A stretch of 64,000 bases of DNA, taken from Alviniconcha marisindica (Eukaryota > Mollusca > Gastropoda > Provannidae). The notes beneath the pieces are model-generated. The model did no database searches, had not been told where the DNA came from, and saw only the letters and a program-made list of their open reading frames with translations. Position numbers and translations under genes: made by a program. The stretch is taken from contig JABMCL010003896.1 in assembly GCA_018857735.1 (NCBI GenBank), forward strand, positions 62,001-126,000, read 5' to 3'. Shown here piece after piece: positions 1 to 44,000 of this stretch (the stretch's first letter is position 1; every line of letters begins with the position of its first letter).

Positions 1-2440
1 TGGCCGACAAGTATGTGTGGGATGGTGGGAGAGTGTTGGAGGTTATGGGGTTAACATGGCCTTGCTGCACACCACTGGCATCCTGGCCGACAAGTATGTG
101 TGGGATGGTGGGAGAGTGTTGGAGGTTATGGGGTTAACATGGCCTTGCTGCACACCACTGGCATCCTGGCCGACAAGTATGTGTGTGGTGGTGGGAGAGT
201 GTTGGAGGTTATGGGGTTAACATGGCCTTGCTGCACACCACTGGCATCCTGGCCGACAAGTATGTGTGTGATGGTGGGAGAGTGTTGGAGGTTATGGGGT
301 TAACATGGCCTTGCTGCACACCACTGGCATCCTGGCCGACAAGTATGTGTGTGGTGGTGGGAGAGTGTTGGAGGTTATGGGGTTAACATGGCCTTGCTGC
401 ACACCACTGGCATCCTGGCTGAGAAGTATGTGTGTGATGGTGGGAGAGTGTTGGAGGTTATGGGGTTAACATGGCCTTGCTGCATCACCACTGGCATCCT
501 GGCCGACAAGTATGTGTGTGGATGGTGGGAGAGTGTTGGAGGTTATGGGGTTAACATGGCCTTGCTGCACACCACTGGCATCCTGGCTGACAAGTATGTG
601 TGTGATGGTGGGAGAGTGTTGGAGGTTATGGGGTTAACATGGCCTTGCTGCATACCACTGGCATCCTGGCCGACAAGTATGTGTGTGGATGGTGGGAGAG
701 TGTTGGAGGTTATGGGGTTAACATGGCCTTGCTGCACACCACTGGCATCCTGGCCGACAAGTATGTGTGTGATGGTGGGAGAGTGTTGGAGGTTATGGGG
801 TTAACATGGCCTTGCTGCATACCACTGGCATCCTGGCCGACAAGTATGTGTGTGATGGTGGGAGAGTGTTGGAGGTTATGGGGTTAACATGGCCTTGCTG
901 CATACCACTGGCATCCTGGCCGACAAGTATGTGTGGATGGTGGGAGAGTGTTGGAGGTTATGGGGTTAAAATGGCCTTGCTGACACCACGCATCCTGGCC
1001 GACAAGTATGTGTGTGATGGTGGGAGAGTGTTGGAGGTTATGGGGTTAACATGGCCTTGCTGCACACCACTGGCATCCTGGCCGACAAGTATGTGTGTGA
1101 TGGTGGGAGAGTGTTGGAGGTTATAGGGTTAACATGGCCTTGCTGCACACCACTGGCATCCTGGCCGACAAGTATGTGTGTGATGGTGGGAGAGTGTTGG
1201 AGGTTATGTGGGGTTAACATAGCCTTGCTGCACACCACTGGCATCCTGGCCTGAAAGTATGTGTGTGATGGTGGGAGAGTGTTGGAGGTTATGGGGTTAA
1301 CATGGCCTTGCTGCACACCACTGGCATCCTGGCTGATAGTAGTATGTGTGTGATGGTGGGAGAGTGTTGGAGGTTATGGGGTTAACATGGCCTTGCTGCA
1401 TACCACTGGCATCCTGGCCGACAAGTATGGTGTGGATGGTGGGAGAGTGTTGGAGGTTATGGGGTTAACATGGCCTTGCTGCACACCACTGGCATCCTGG
1501 CCGACAAGTATGTGTGGGTGGTGGGAGAGTGTTGGAGGTTATGGGGTTAACATGGCCTTGCTGCATACCACTGGCATCCTGGCCGACAAGTATGTGTGGG
1601 TGGTGGGAGAGTGTTGGAGGTTATGGGGTTAACATGGCCTTGCTGCACACCACTGGCATCCTGGCCGACAAGTATGTGTGTGATGGTGGGAGAGTGTTGG
1701 AGGTTATGGGGTTAACATGGCCTTGCTGCATACCACTGGCATCCTGGCCGACAAGTATGTGTGTGATGGTGGGAGAGTGTTGGAGGTTATGGGGTTAACA
1801 TGGCCTTGCTGCACACCACTGGCATCCTGGCTGACAAGTATGTGTGTGATGGTGGGAGAGTGTTGGAGGTTATGGGGTTAACATGGCTTTGCTGCATACC
1901 ACTGGCATCCTGGCTGAGAAGTATGTGTGTGATGGTGGGAGAGTGTTGGAGGTTATGGGGTTAACATGGCTTTGCTGCATACCACTGGCATCCTGGCTGA
2001 GAAGTATGTGTGTGATGGTGGGAGAGTGTTGGAGGTTATGGGGTTAACATGGCTTTGCTGCATACCACTGGCATCCTGGCTGACAAGTATGTGTGATGGT
2101 GGGAAAGTGTTGGAGGTTATGGGATTAATGCCTAGCAGACAAGTATGCGTGTGATGGTGGGAGAGTGTTGGAGGTTAAGGGGAAATGCCTGGCAGACAAA
2201 TGTGTGATGGCTGGAGAGTTAGAGGTTAAGGGGTTAATGCCTGGCAGACTAGTATGTGTGGGATGGTGGGAAAGAATTGGAGGTTAAAGGGTTAACACCT
2301 GGCAGACAAGTATGCATGTGGAGGTGGGAGTGTTGGAGATCAAGCGGTTAACACCTAGCAGACAAGTTTGTGTGTGATGGTGGGAAGGTATTGGAGGTTA
2401 AGGGTTAATGCCTGACAAGTCTGTGTGTGATCGTGGGAAG
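1..2440. repeat. 83-bp minisatellite (ATR intron)
   Basis: About 25 head-to-tail copies of an 83-bp unit (containing GGTTATGGGGTTAACATGG) fill 1-2095, with few substitutions between copies. They then decay into shorter, diverged units to about 2440. The array continues beyond the left edge. Open frames across it arise only because copies repeat; codon content is not protein-like. Confidence 0.97.
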
Positions 2441-2448
2441 GTGGAAGG

Positions 2449-2520
2449 TCCCATAAGACCTTAGACACTGCTCAACCCTGTCATCTTCTTAAAGCCAAAC
2501 TGAAAACCTTCCGGCTAATA
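2449..2520 (+). mobile_element. LINE reverse-transcriptase C-terminal fragment
   Basis: The sequence around CATAAGACCTTAGACACTGC, then GCCAAACTGAAAACCTT, is a decayed relative of the fragment at 41660-41770, which encodes the WNSLP...SFK ending typical of LINE reverse transcriptases. The rest of 2520-3040 shows only an AT-rich unique intron and an (ATT)n run. Confidence 0.5.
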
Positions 2521-3039
2521 TCAGTACCCAGTTTCAACTACAGTCATTGTGCGTGTATGTGTGTAGTGTGTGTGTTTGTTTTTCCGTATAATACTTTACA
2601 TAAATTGTTTTGGTAGAACTGTGCTCTACATGCGTATAGAAAATATTTAGGTTAGTATGTATCACGTGAGCGCTCAGGGCATTGATGAGCGCATGATGAA
2701 TGTACATTATTATTATTATTATTATTGGAAGTTACAGGGTTAATGTAATGTGGCCTTTCTCTGTTTGATGGCTTTCTCATGGACAGTGTATGTGTGATGG
2801 CGGCAGAGTATTGGCGAATAAGGATCTGAAAACTAGTCTTTTGATAGTGCGTGTTCTTGCTGGCATTCCTTTTAAGAAGAAGGGGAGTTGACACATTCAT
2901 TGTGCTTGACATCAGTAAATGTGTATAAGTTTTATATAGTCTTTGTTTCTTTCAGAGAATGAAACATCTGCAAGTCATCAGTTAATTTCACTGAAAACCA
3001 TAGTTTATCAAGGAGGTTTTACTTGGAGGCTTCATTAAA

Positions 3040-3795
3040 AAAAAGAAAAAAAAGGTTTGCAACGTACATACTTACTGTGGGGCCTGTTTTTAGCCAAGCA
3101 CGTCACTGTGGGTCTTTTATTCATTTGAAAAAAAAGAAAAAAGTCTGCAATGTATGTTTATTGTTACTGAGGGTGGGCCTGTTCAGTAGCATTGACCTTT
3201 TTTTTTTGCAAATCACATTTTATTCATTAGAAAAGAAAAGAAGTCGGCAGCGTATGTTTATTGTTACTGTGGATATGCCCATTCAGTAGTATTGACTTTT
3301 GTTTTTAGCCAAGCACATCATTTTATTCATTAAAAAAGAAAAGAAGTTGGCGTATGTTTATTGTTACTGTGGATATGCCCATTCAGTAGCATTGACTTTT
3401 TTTTTAGCCAAGCACATCATTTTATTCATTAGAAATGAAGTTTGCAGCGTATGTTTATTGTTACTGTGGATATGCCCATTCAGTAGCATTGACTTTTTTT
3501 TTTTTAGCTAAGCACATCATTTTATTCATTAGAAAAGAAGTCTGCAGTGTATGTTTATTGTTACTGTGGATATGCCCATTCAGTAGCATATACTTTTTTT
3601 TTTTAGCCAAGCACATCATTTTATTCATTAGAAAAGAAAAAAACGTCTGCAGCGTATGTTTATTGTTACTGTGGATATGCCCATTCAGTAGCATATACTT
3701 TTTTTTAGCCAAGCACATCATTTTATTCATTAGAAAAGAAAAGAAGTCTGCAGCGTATGTTTATTGTTACTGTGGATGTGCCCATTCAGTAGCAC
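3040..3795. repeat. About 100-bp minisatellite abutting an ATR acceptor
   Basis: Seven or eight copies. Each carries GTATGTTTATTGTTACTG, then CCCATTCAGTAGCA, then a T run and AGCCAAGCACATCATTTT. The last copy ends about 35 bp before the AG of the exon at 3830, so T-run/AG pairs resembling 3' splice sites are repeated upstream of it. Confidence 0.93.
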
Positions 3796-3829
3796 AGATT
3801 TTGTTTTGCTGATGTGACCTTGTGTCCAG

Positions 3830-35066
<31,237 letters not shown>

Positions 35067-35164
35067 ACAACACTCCCACCACTTCTACGCACAGTGGCTT
35101 CACTCACGGACCAAAGTGTCCGTCTTTGGAAACTACCACATGATTGCGCGGGGTTATTTGCTCC

Positions 35165-35860
35165 ACAACTTTCACTGGCAGACAGTGACAGCATGAGAAG
35201 GGAGGGGTGGTGTGATTGGCTACACAACTTTCACGGGCCGATGGGGTGAGGAGAGGGGCAGTGTGTTTGGCTACACAACTTTCACTGGCTGACAGGGCGA
35301 GAAGAGAGGAAATGTGTTTGGCTACACAGCTTTCACTGGCTGATGGGGCGAGAAGAAAGGAGGGGCGGTGTGATTGGCTCCTCAACATTCACTGGCTGAC
35401 GGGGCGAGAAGAGAGGCAGTGTGTTTGGGTACCTAACTTTCACTGGCTGATGGGGCAAGAAGAAAGGAGGGGCGGTGTGATTGGCTCCACAACTTTCACT
35501 GGCTGACGGGGCGAGAAGAGAGGCAGTGTGTTTGGCTATGTAACTTTCACCGGCTGACAGGGTGAGAAGGGAAGGGCAGTGTTTGGCTACACAACTTTCA
35601 CTGGCTGACAGGGTGAGAAGAGAGGCAGTGTGACTGGCTACACAGCTTTCACTGGCTGACAGGGCAAGAAGAAGGGAAGGGCAGTGTTTGGCTTCACAAC
35701 TTTCACTGGCTGACAGGGTGAGAAGAGAGGCAGTGTGATTGGCTGCACAGCTTTTACAGGCTGACAAGGCAAGAAGAAGGGAGGGGTGGTGTGTTTGGCT
35801 ACACAATTCTCACTGGCTGCCAGGGCGAGGAGAAGGGCGGTGTGTTCATTGCTGACTTTC
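35165..35860. repeat. Minisatellite in the ATR 3' UTR
   Basis: About 13 copies of GGCTACACAACTTTCACTGG plus CTGACAGGGCGAGAAGAGAGG, with one or two length classes. It starts about 100 bp after the stop codon and would be transcribed in the 3' UTR. Confidence 0.93.
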
Positions 35861-36818
35861 TGCAATGGACTGTCATAGTGTTCCCACTGACATGATGATG
35901 GAGCCCTATTCTTAATTGAATAACTGACCTTGTTTTGAAATTATTTTTATATTATACAAAAATAATGATGTCCATTCTAGTTTAAACATTGTATTGTTGC
36001 TACATACATTAACAAGGTCATGCAGTTTGCTTTGCATAACTGGTAGGCATTCAACTTTCAAGGGAGATAATTATTTTGCAATTGAATCTGATCTGATCCT
36101 TTTCAAACAGTCGTATTTATCATGAATTGTGAATTGGACTTTTACTTGCATGATTTGGTGACTTCCATACAGGCAAGTTGCATCTTGATGTCAATGTTCT
36201 GATCTTTGATTTAAAAAAAAAATTGTATGCCAGTACTCGGTAAAAGATGAAAGTACACAGTGACTTCATTATGCCCTTTGTCTCAAATTGCTCTTGGTTT
36301 GAATTGCTGTAACCATGCTGAGGTGTCTCCCAGTTTACAATTTCCTACCTTAACTTTCTTGTTAATTGTATTTTGGAGTCTATTTAAAGATTGTATTGTA
36401 TTGAATGTAAGTAAATACAGTGTATCCATCACCACAATCTTTTGTGTATGATTGTTTTGTCCTGAATGTAAGTAGTGTTTCCATCACGACAATCTTTTGT
36501 ATGTGACACAACTGTGTGAAACTGCCAATGAAACTGTCTTGTGGTATGGATTGAATGAATGTAGTCTTGTGGTATGGATTGAATGAATGTAACCTGTTAT
36601 GGAACCAGCCGTCAGTAATTGCACTCTGAAGTGCTTATATTACAACCCAGTTTTGTGAAGCAGAGCATTACTAGTAAGACTGGCATTTGTGTACCAATGT
36701 TCAAATGTGTGTGTGTGTGTGAGCGCGTGGTGGTGGTGGTGGGGGGAGGGGGGGGGGTATACTGCTGTTCTGCAGGAAGTACTTGAAATGCAGACTTAAG
36801 TACCTACTGGCACTCAAC

Positions 36819-36824
36819 AATAAA
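36819..36824 (+). terminator. Probable ATR polyadenylation signal
   Basis: AATAAA in CAACAATAAACACTTG, followed within 30 bp by TG-rich sequence. It is the first plausible canonical signal after the 3' UTR array, and would give a 3' UTR of about 1.8 kb. Confidence 0.5.
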
Positions 36825-36870
36825 CACTTGTTTATCCAAGACTGATGCTGTTGGTATGGGTGCTTTTTCC

Positions 36871-36876
36871 TTCTTT
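36871..36876 (-). terminator. Possible LSM6 polyadenylation signal
   Basis: TTTATT on the plus strand (AATAAA on the minus strand) within TTCTTTATTGCTCAC. A second candidate lies near 37376. If used, the two convergent transcripts would end within about 50 bp of each other. Confidence 0.3.
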
Positions 36877-38530
36877 ATTGCTCACTTGCATGAACACTGT
36901 GTGTTTGTGTGGCATAGACTGGCGTTTGGCGATGCACTTGTTGGCCATTTCTGAGAAAATAGTCACATTTTGAACAATGTCAGTGATGAATTGTACCCCC
37001 TCCCCCAACACACACAAACACCATTGTTCATTTTGTTCTGTTAGCTTATTCACCAGTAGGCTAAATGTTCCTGTAGTATCTACAATATGCAGAGGGCTTT
37101 CAAATCACATGCATTTAAGGTTACATGCTTCAGGAGTGTCTTGCACTGTTGTAGTAAGCATTAACACTGAACAATCTCTGGACACAAGAAGAGCAGATGT
37201 CTAGTTCGCTCACACAGGGGTTTTTTGTTTTTGTTTTTACGTTGCAAGGCAGTCATACTGACATGAAAGTTAAAAAAAGCTGGCTCAAGACTGCATACAT
37301 CATACACAACTGTTTGAAGGCACAGCACAGAAATGACCACTCCAGAAAGTTTTGGGTTGTACGTCATTCTACTGTTTTATTCAGACACTAACAAAAAAAA
37401 TGTTGTTACAGTCACTGAATAAACCATTTACTTGACACAGCACCTCACCAGTCTCTTTTGAAAGTTCAAGAACAAACAAAACATGCATGCCATCATTGTG
37501 ACATACAAGATATACAGCAAAACAAAATGAGTACTGAAAATTAATGGTTGGACAGATGGATGTTCACTGAAAATAATGACCTCCCCCCCCCCCCCTTTCC
37601 CAAATAGGTAAGATCATCACTTTCTGGGGGTTTTCCTCTGAGGTCAGATCCAAATTTTTCCCTTCTGTGGGTTCTTACCAAAGGGAATTCCAATTGCCGT
37701 GACATGACAAACTCCGCTACTGAAACCCTTGAAGTCAAAGCGCAGCTGCTAGAGTGGCCAGAAACACTGCACCTGTAACTGTATGATAGTAGGTACAGGT
37801 GTGGGGTAACAGTTGCAACTGATGCCCTCTCGCCCAACACTGCACCTGTATGTAATTCACTAACTGTATGACAGTATAAACAGGTGTGGGAAAACAGTTG
37901 CGCACTCGACCTTTCCACCCAACACTGGGTGAAACTGGGCTTTTGAGCTGAGGGTTAACCCTTTCATTGCCATGTCACTTGCCATGATGTCACCAATAAA
38001 AGTGTGAAATTTGTAATCCTGAAGGTTTTGGTTTTCTTTTTTGCATGTAAAAGGATTTTCATCAAAATACAGTATTCAAAGTAGAGTTGTTACAGGACTG
38101 GAAAATATACTGTCTGCAGGTGTGTGTGCGCTTTTTTCAGCCCAGAAATGTTACAGGCTGGGGCAATGAAGAGGTTAATCAGCCAAAAGCAAGAATCTTC
38201 CAAAGTCCATGACCTACAGCAAGTACCACAGTACTGCTCTCGCAAGGGTCAAAGAATATGTGATAACTGGACTCAAGAGTGACTTGGAAACTTTTACCAA
38301 GAAAGGCTAGATCTCTGTACACATATATGATGAAAAAACAACAACAAAAAACAAACAAAAAAGTCGGCAAAGGCCCAATACTAAACAGTAGACATCAGTA
38401 GGGTGGGATCAAATTCCAGTGTAGAGCTTCCTCCAGCTCTTTGTCCATGAACATCGTTTCTCCAGCCACAACATTCCCACTCCATGACAGTCACCCAGGC
38501 ATCACTCGCACACCGTCTCCTCTGCCATTG

Positions 38531-38565
38531 TCATCGACCTCTCTTTTGTGTGCTGATGTAGAGAA
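38531..38565 (-). CDS. LSM6: LSM6 coding exon 3
   Basis: 35 bases encoding (V)LYISTQKRGR and TGA. It was found by searching the minus strand for the missing C-terminus; the CAG acceptor at 38568-38566 and the phase fit. Confidence 0.93.
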
Positions 38566-40325
38566 CTGGATGGGAAAAAATGGGCACAATGTTCAGATTC
38601 AAAGTAATAAAGTGTTTTTGTCTCCTCTTGGTCATTTTTAAAGTATCATCTTATTATCTTTAAAGACCACAAGATTAAAAAAGAAATTGGACCACACTAT
38701 ACAGTAATGTCAAAGTCTATCAAAGTTCACAATGATAAATACATTTTATTTTAAAATAGTAATACATTTCCAAAAGAGAGTTAGAAATCTATCTGCCTTC
38801 ATAAAATCAAGCCCAACAGAACAGAATTTCATTATGTAAATATACGTCAACGATCAGAGCATAAGAGTCTTGAAAACGCAGGGGCAGGACACGCTTTTTT
38901 GTATTTTGTTAATGATTGGTTACTGCTCATGTTCAGTCAGCGACAATTTAACAAACAGAAAATTACTATGACACAGCCAGAGTAAGAGCAACGGTTTCGG
39001 TTCCTTTACCATTATTTCCTCTGATGAAGGCATCGCCATACTTGTTCTTCAGCTGCCCGTTGACGTACTCTTCCGTCTGTTCCAGTGCAATGTTCATGTA
39101 GCCGTCAAGACAGGCCAGAACACCTGCAACATTACTTCGTCATCAGTCACTCATTCAGATCAGTAGTTATATTTATACTTGAGACAACCCTGAAACTGAC
39201 AGGGAAATCTGACGCAGTAATCCTGCTTCAAAACAATAACCTGTGATCACGCTAGAGATTTTTCAAAGCAGCGTGACATCTAAAAGGTGCTGAAGGTGGT
39301 ACACAAAGGGTTCGCACAGTCTTTGAAAGTTTGGGGAAAATGGGATAAGCTTTTCAAGGCCTTGAAAGTCTGAAAACTGAGTGGGGTCTGTGAAAGTTTG
39401 TGAATTTTGTGGTCTTCAGAGTGCTAGGGAAAAACTATCAGCACTTTGAGCCGCAGGGTAGGCGCTTTACAAATTTCCATTATTATTATTATCAGTCAGA
39501 AACTGTATTTCCCAATACTGAACAGTACTTAAAAAAATAATAATAAAATTGCTGTTTAAAATAACAAAGAATGCACTTCCTATCAGTTTTGACTGTCGGC
39601 CATTGGCTACAGTAAAAGTTGCGCCCCTTTACAGGGTGTGTGGAAGAGTTGCATACCTTTGTGTTGCTTTTCCATGCCATATTGCAAAGGTTTGTGAAAA
39701 GTTTGTGAATTTTGAAAGAATTTTTCTGTACGAACCCTGTTTAATAACACGGAAATTGGTTTGACAACATTGTAACTGCGTACTGGTCAGATAGATGACT
39801 GGCTATGCTACTGCTAGCACTCTACTAGCAAATTATGCCCTGCTCCCATTTGCCATCTAGATTACTAGAACATATATCTACACACACACACGCACACACA
39901 CAAAAAACACATAACATGCATTCTCGCCGAGCACTTCTTTTTTCTTTCTTTTATATTCTCCTTTTTGGGGGACAACCTGTCAAACAAAATAACAGTGGTA
40001 CGCGTGGCCAGTCATTCCCCTCCCCCCCCCCCATTTCTTCTTCTTCTTTCTCTCTGGTGTATTGTTTACAAATGGTAAAATACCAGAAAATACTGGTTAA
40101 CACGAACTCTGAATAAGAATTACAAATGGGCAAAGGAATACATGCAAACATCCTCTCCCATTTCCCAAAATATCTTGGTTTTTTATTTGGCACAGTATCA
40201 ATCACTTAAACTTTTTCTTCAGATATATATACCTACCTTCCTGTATCTAACAGGAATGTAATGCACTGACTGACAATGTGAACAGCAGTCATTCCCAGTC
40301 GCCTTTCTGTGATCATGTGATCTGT

Positions 40326-40375
<50 letters not shown>

Positions 40376-40517
40376 ATATCGTGTTAGCTCTGCTGACTAA
40401 TGAAATCAGTTTGCCAAAGCAGACAAATTACAATTTTCACTTCTGGCAGGCATGTTCAAAAGAACACTTTTTGGAAAAGCATAACACACACACGCACACA
40501 TGCATGCACACACACAT

Positions 40518-40557
<40 letters not shown>

Positions 40558-40789
40558 ATTTTAGTCACAGGTGAGATGCTGCTTCCAATATCTGAGGGAA
40601 ATAAGCCACTTTCAAGTGTAAAAATGATGGCACAGAGAACCATATTAAACTTAAAGTTTTTCTATCACTCTATTTGTGTTTCAAGTAAACGACCAAACCT
40701 CGATAGTCCACTCCAGAGTTCAGCTTCACCATCACTGGCCTGCCGATGATAAGCTTCAGGAAGTCACTTGGTGTCTGCTTCTTGCTCAT
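38531..40789 (-). CDS. LSM6: LSM6, U6 snRNA-associated Sm-like protein
   Basis: LSM6 is a subunit of the LSM2-8 ring that binds the U6 snRNA 3' end in the nucleus and of the LSM1-7 ring that drives mRNA decapping in the cytoplasm. Coding exons on the minus strand: 40699-40789, 39010-39123, 38531-38565, giving 79 residues (human 80). It opens MSKKQTPSDFLKLIIGRPV, followed by the Sm1 motif (VKLNSGVDYRGVLACLDGYM) and the Sm2 motif (YGDAFIRGNNVLYIS), and ends STQKRGR. All borders are GT/AG and phases agree. CAG 19 bases upstream of the ATG looks like a 3' splice site, so a non-coding first exon probably lies further up, perhaps near 43.2 kb. The ending KRGR differs slightly from human KRRM. Confidence 0.97.
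39010..39123 (-). CDS. LSM6: LSM6 coding exon 2
   Basis: Encodes GVLACLDGYMNIALEQTEEY and NKYGDAFIRGNN, near-identical to human LSM6. The acceptor is GCAG at 39127-39124 and the donor GTAAAG at 39009-39004. Confidence 0.97.
39431..39492 (+). mobile_element. SINE/LINE 3' tail, copy 2 (truncated)
   Basis: CACTTTGAGCCGCAGGGTAG plus GCGCTTTACAAATTTCCATT and an (ATT)n tail, inside an LSM6 intron. Confidence 0.75.
40330..40379. repeat. (TA)n microsatellite
   Basis: TA repeat in the first coding intron of LSM6. A CA tract follows at 40485-40555. Confidence 0.97.
40699..40789 (-). CDS. LSM6: LSM6 coding exon 1
   Basis: Start codon at 40789-40787, ending CGA G before a GTTTGG donor. Encodes residues 1-30 with the start of the Sm1 motif. 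Confidence 0.95.
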
Positions 40790-41599
40790 TGTGTCTGGTT
40801 TCTGCACACTGAAACACACACACAAACACAAACACACACACATTACCTTACAATTTCAAAAGCGTGAAGTTTTGTGAAAAGTAGGATGCCAGCTGTTAAA
40901 AAGTATGGTGATTCCAACATAATAATAACAATTACTGGGTTTGCCAACTATTGAAACGTATGGTGATCACAACATAACAATAATAACAGTTACTGGGTTT
41001 GCCAACTGTTATACTTATAGTATATAGTGTTAAATAAAAAGTATGGTGATTCCAACATAACAATAACAACAGTTACTGAGCTAGTCATTTTTACTATTTT
41101 AATGTTAGTGTTATTATAATAATTACTGTTAATGCTTTTGGGGATCAGGCATAAATTTATTATGTCAGTTTGTGACAAAGTCAATTCCACAGTCAGCATT
41201 ACCACACTTGCCCAGCAACACTGTCACCCTCTACTATTCAGAAGCTAAATAAATCCAGTATACAAAATAAACAATAACACACAGACACCGTTTATTCTTG
41301 CTTAGGAGCAACTACCATCAGCATACCAATTGCTATGCTATTTTATGTTTGTTTTTCTCCATATCAGTTATCACTGTCCCTTAGATCCTCTCTTACTAGT
41401 CTTAGTCTTAAAAAAATCAGACAGTGAACATAGGATGTTTAACAAGCATAACACTGATCTGCTCACACAGTCAGTGTCAGTACACATAAAACCTCTGTGT
41501 ACTAGCCTCTGATTCTGAACCCGACACAAGCATCACCTGAAGGGAAGCAAAGAAAAAGTTCTTCACTTTCATCAACACTTCTACTGTACTAGAAATACA

Positions 41600-41770
41600 C
41601 TCTATACTGAAAATCCAGCAACACAAACACAAGACTCTGGCTTTTCCACTTCCTCTTACTTTGGACCCCACATGTGGAATTCACTCCCACAAGACCTTAT
41701 GCACTGCTTAGCCCTATCATCTTTTAAACCAAACTGAAAACTTTCCTCTTCTCACAGTACTTCTTCCCCA
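41600..41770 (+). mobile_element. LINE reverse-transcriptase C-terminal fragment
   Basis: ATGTGGAATTCACTCCCACA starts MWNSLPQDLMHCLALSSFK, the conserved ending of CR1/Jockey-type LINE proteins. One frame slip later it reads KLKTFLFS. A decayed relative lies at 2449-2520. Confidence 0.68.
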
Positions 41771-41803
41771 GTATGCTAATACCCAGTTTTCTTTCACTAC
41801 AGT

Positions 41804-41917
<114 letters not shown>

Positions 41918-42829
41918 TAGATCAGATCAACTATATTTTAAAATTCAAGTCCACAAAACTCTCACAATCTCATTCAGTCCTTAGCCATGCTGTCACAAGA
42001 CAATAAAATAACCCCAAGACACTGAAATGCCCCAGATGTATGTGTTCTGAGCCAAGTGGCACTGACAGCAAATACATGTATACCATTCACATCAGCTGGC
42101 ATATATAATGACATACGTATACATACACAACTCCAAAAGTCCAAACTCCAGAACAAAATGCACGAAACAGTCCTTTCGGCTTTCCAGAGACAAATGTTGA
42201 CTGAAACTGGGAAAGTGGCATCTGCAGCTACCCCACCCTCCCCCCTTCCCTCATCCCCACCTTCAGACTTCCATACTGTAACTGTTCCCCTCCTCTCCAC
42301 CCCCAGGACACCAGATGCCAGGTACTGCATGCAGAACCCCTAGAGGCCTAGACTATCAATATCATCAGAATCGTCAACAAGATGACGATGGATAATCAAC
42401 AGAAGAAGAAGAAGAAGAACCCTGGAAACTGGAATCCTCAGCCCCTGCTGCCTCAGAATCAAATCCCCAGTCCACTCTCTCTCTCTCTCTCTCGTCCTGC
42501 GCACCCTTGCCAAGTGACAGAGCCTTCAGATCCAAACACACACCAATGCCAGATTTCTGGATGATAGAGCTCTACGTTGTATGCCAAATTCCATAGAAAC
42601 AGAAACACAAAAGGTTAAGAACAATGCTGGGGCTCAATTTTTCTTCAGGGTAAACCTTTTTAATGGAACAGACAGTCCCAAAAATTGTCACAGAGCCTTT
42701 AACTGGCAACATCCACTTTTTGCCCCGTCGGTTCGTTGTCCTCAAATGGTTTGAGGATGCGTGTGTGCATGTGCTTGTGTATAGCACGGAATGAACTGAG
42801 AGAAAAAAAAGAGAGACAGGCACAGAGAG

Positions 42830-42846
42830 AGAGAGAGTGGGGGCGG

Positions 42847-42877
<31 letters not shown>

Positions 42878-42915
42878 AGAGAAGAGAAGGAGAGAGATAG
42901 AGAGAGAGAGAGATT
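42830..42915. repeat. (AG)n flanking a long G run
   Basis: About 28 consecutive G at 42850-42877 between AG runs; a potential G-quadruplex. Between 40810 and 43200 I see repeats and AT-rich sequence but no further coding exon. A shared 45-bp block (CCGCAAACCGACGGGGC, compare the inverse at 42723) brackets this region. Confidence 0.85.
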
Positions 42916-43233
42916 ATTAAGGTGTTGGTTCTTTACTTGTGTGGTACACGCATTAAACTTTAAAGTATAACTACTAATACTATTAACACACACACACACA
43001 CACACACACTGTGGCACACACACACACACACACTGTGACACACACATTCCCATACCATTTGAGGACCGCAAACCGACGGGGCTAAAAGTGGATATTGCCC
43101 TTTAACCTTATGAAGTAGGTCACTCTGTGGAAGACGAAGAAGGCATGGACTTTTTTAGTCCAGACTCCCAGCAATAAAATACGTACCCGGCACGTCGAAA
43201 GTTGCGCTCTTGGTGTACACAGTCGACAATATA

Positions 43234-43241
43234 GCGGAAGT
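43234..43241 (+). promoter_or_regulatory. ETS-like promoter motif
   Basis: GCGGAAGT, the core typical of ETS/GABP sites in housekeeping promoters, lies in the LSM6-HSCB intergenic region 210 bp before the HSCB start. Short motif, so chance occurrence is possible. Confidence 0.3.
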
Positions 43242-43448
43242 TAGCAATAATGTGGATTTTCCGTAGCGAAATATTGCCTTGGTGTACCTTAACAAATCTA
43301 TACATATTCTTTTAATTTTACACACTATTATTTCCTTGCTAGGTATACCGCTTGCTATTTCAGGGTTTAGCACATAGCAAGAAAAATTGCTTGTTTTTAT
43401 TTTTCGTAAACCGAATTATTTTTCCAGTTAGTAACCTGACAGTTTTCC

Positions 43449-43459
43449 AATATGGCGGC
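43449..43459 (+). promoter_or_regulatory. YY1-type motif overlapping the HSCB start codon
   Basis: AATATGGCGGC matches the YY1 consensus AANATGGCGGC exactly and contains the ATG of HSCB. In animals YY1 motifs of this form often sit over the start codons of housekeeping genes. Confidence 0.55.
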
Positions 43460-44000
43460 GCCCATGGAAGCTGTTGTTGGGATGTTGAGTTCCAAAGCCA
43501 CCTATCATTATCTTATTACATTCAGGTGCCTTAAGCAAACTATCAGATCTTGTCACGTAACTGTACAAGAACCAGCTCCGTCTCTTGCAGAACCAGTGCG
43601 CTCTGAGTTCTCGGTTCCTCAATCAACAGTGGAAAGGTCAGCAAGACCGAATCGTCTGCTGTCACAGGGGCTTTCGTGTGCAGCGAATGCTCGCCCCCTG
43701 GGTAATATGCGGCCATATTCTGTCCTGCCACTAAGAGCAATTTACACCACTCCATATATGCAGGACGATGAGCCAACTGCCAGTAAGAGAAAATGTTGGA
43801 ACTGCGGAAGAGACACGGACGACATCAAGGAACTGTTCTTCTGTCATTGCGGCATTGTTCAGTCTCCGGCAGTCGAACTGACTTTTTTCGATCTCTTTAA
43901 TGTTGAAAAAAGTTTTGATGTGGATGTGAAGAAGCTTGGCGAAATATACCATCACTTGCAGAAACGCCTGCACCCAGACATGTACAGCCAGAAGTCAGAG
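43452..44000 (+). CDS. HSCB: HSCB exon 1
   Basis: 183 codons: targeting region, zinc module and most of the J domain, including LQKRLHPDMYSQKSE at its end. Confidence 0.93.

Noticed and set aside
349..1798. Repeated open frames (MALLHTTGILADKYVC...) in the 83-bp minisatellite
   Set aside because: The unit length is not a multiple of three and frames switch between copies; a repeat artefact.
43452..43800. A hidden intron in HSCB exon 1 to explain its long N-terminus
   Set aside because: The frame is continuously open, and no paired donor/acceptor was needed; organelle-targeting N-termini vary widely in length.
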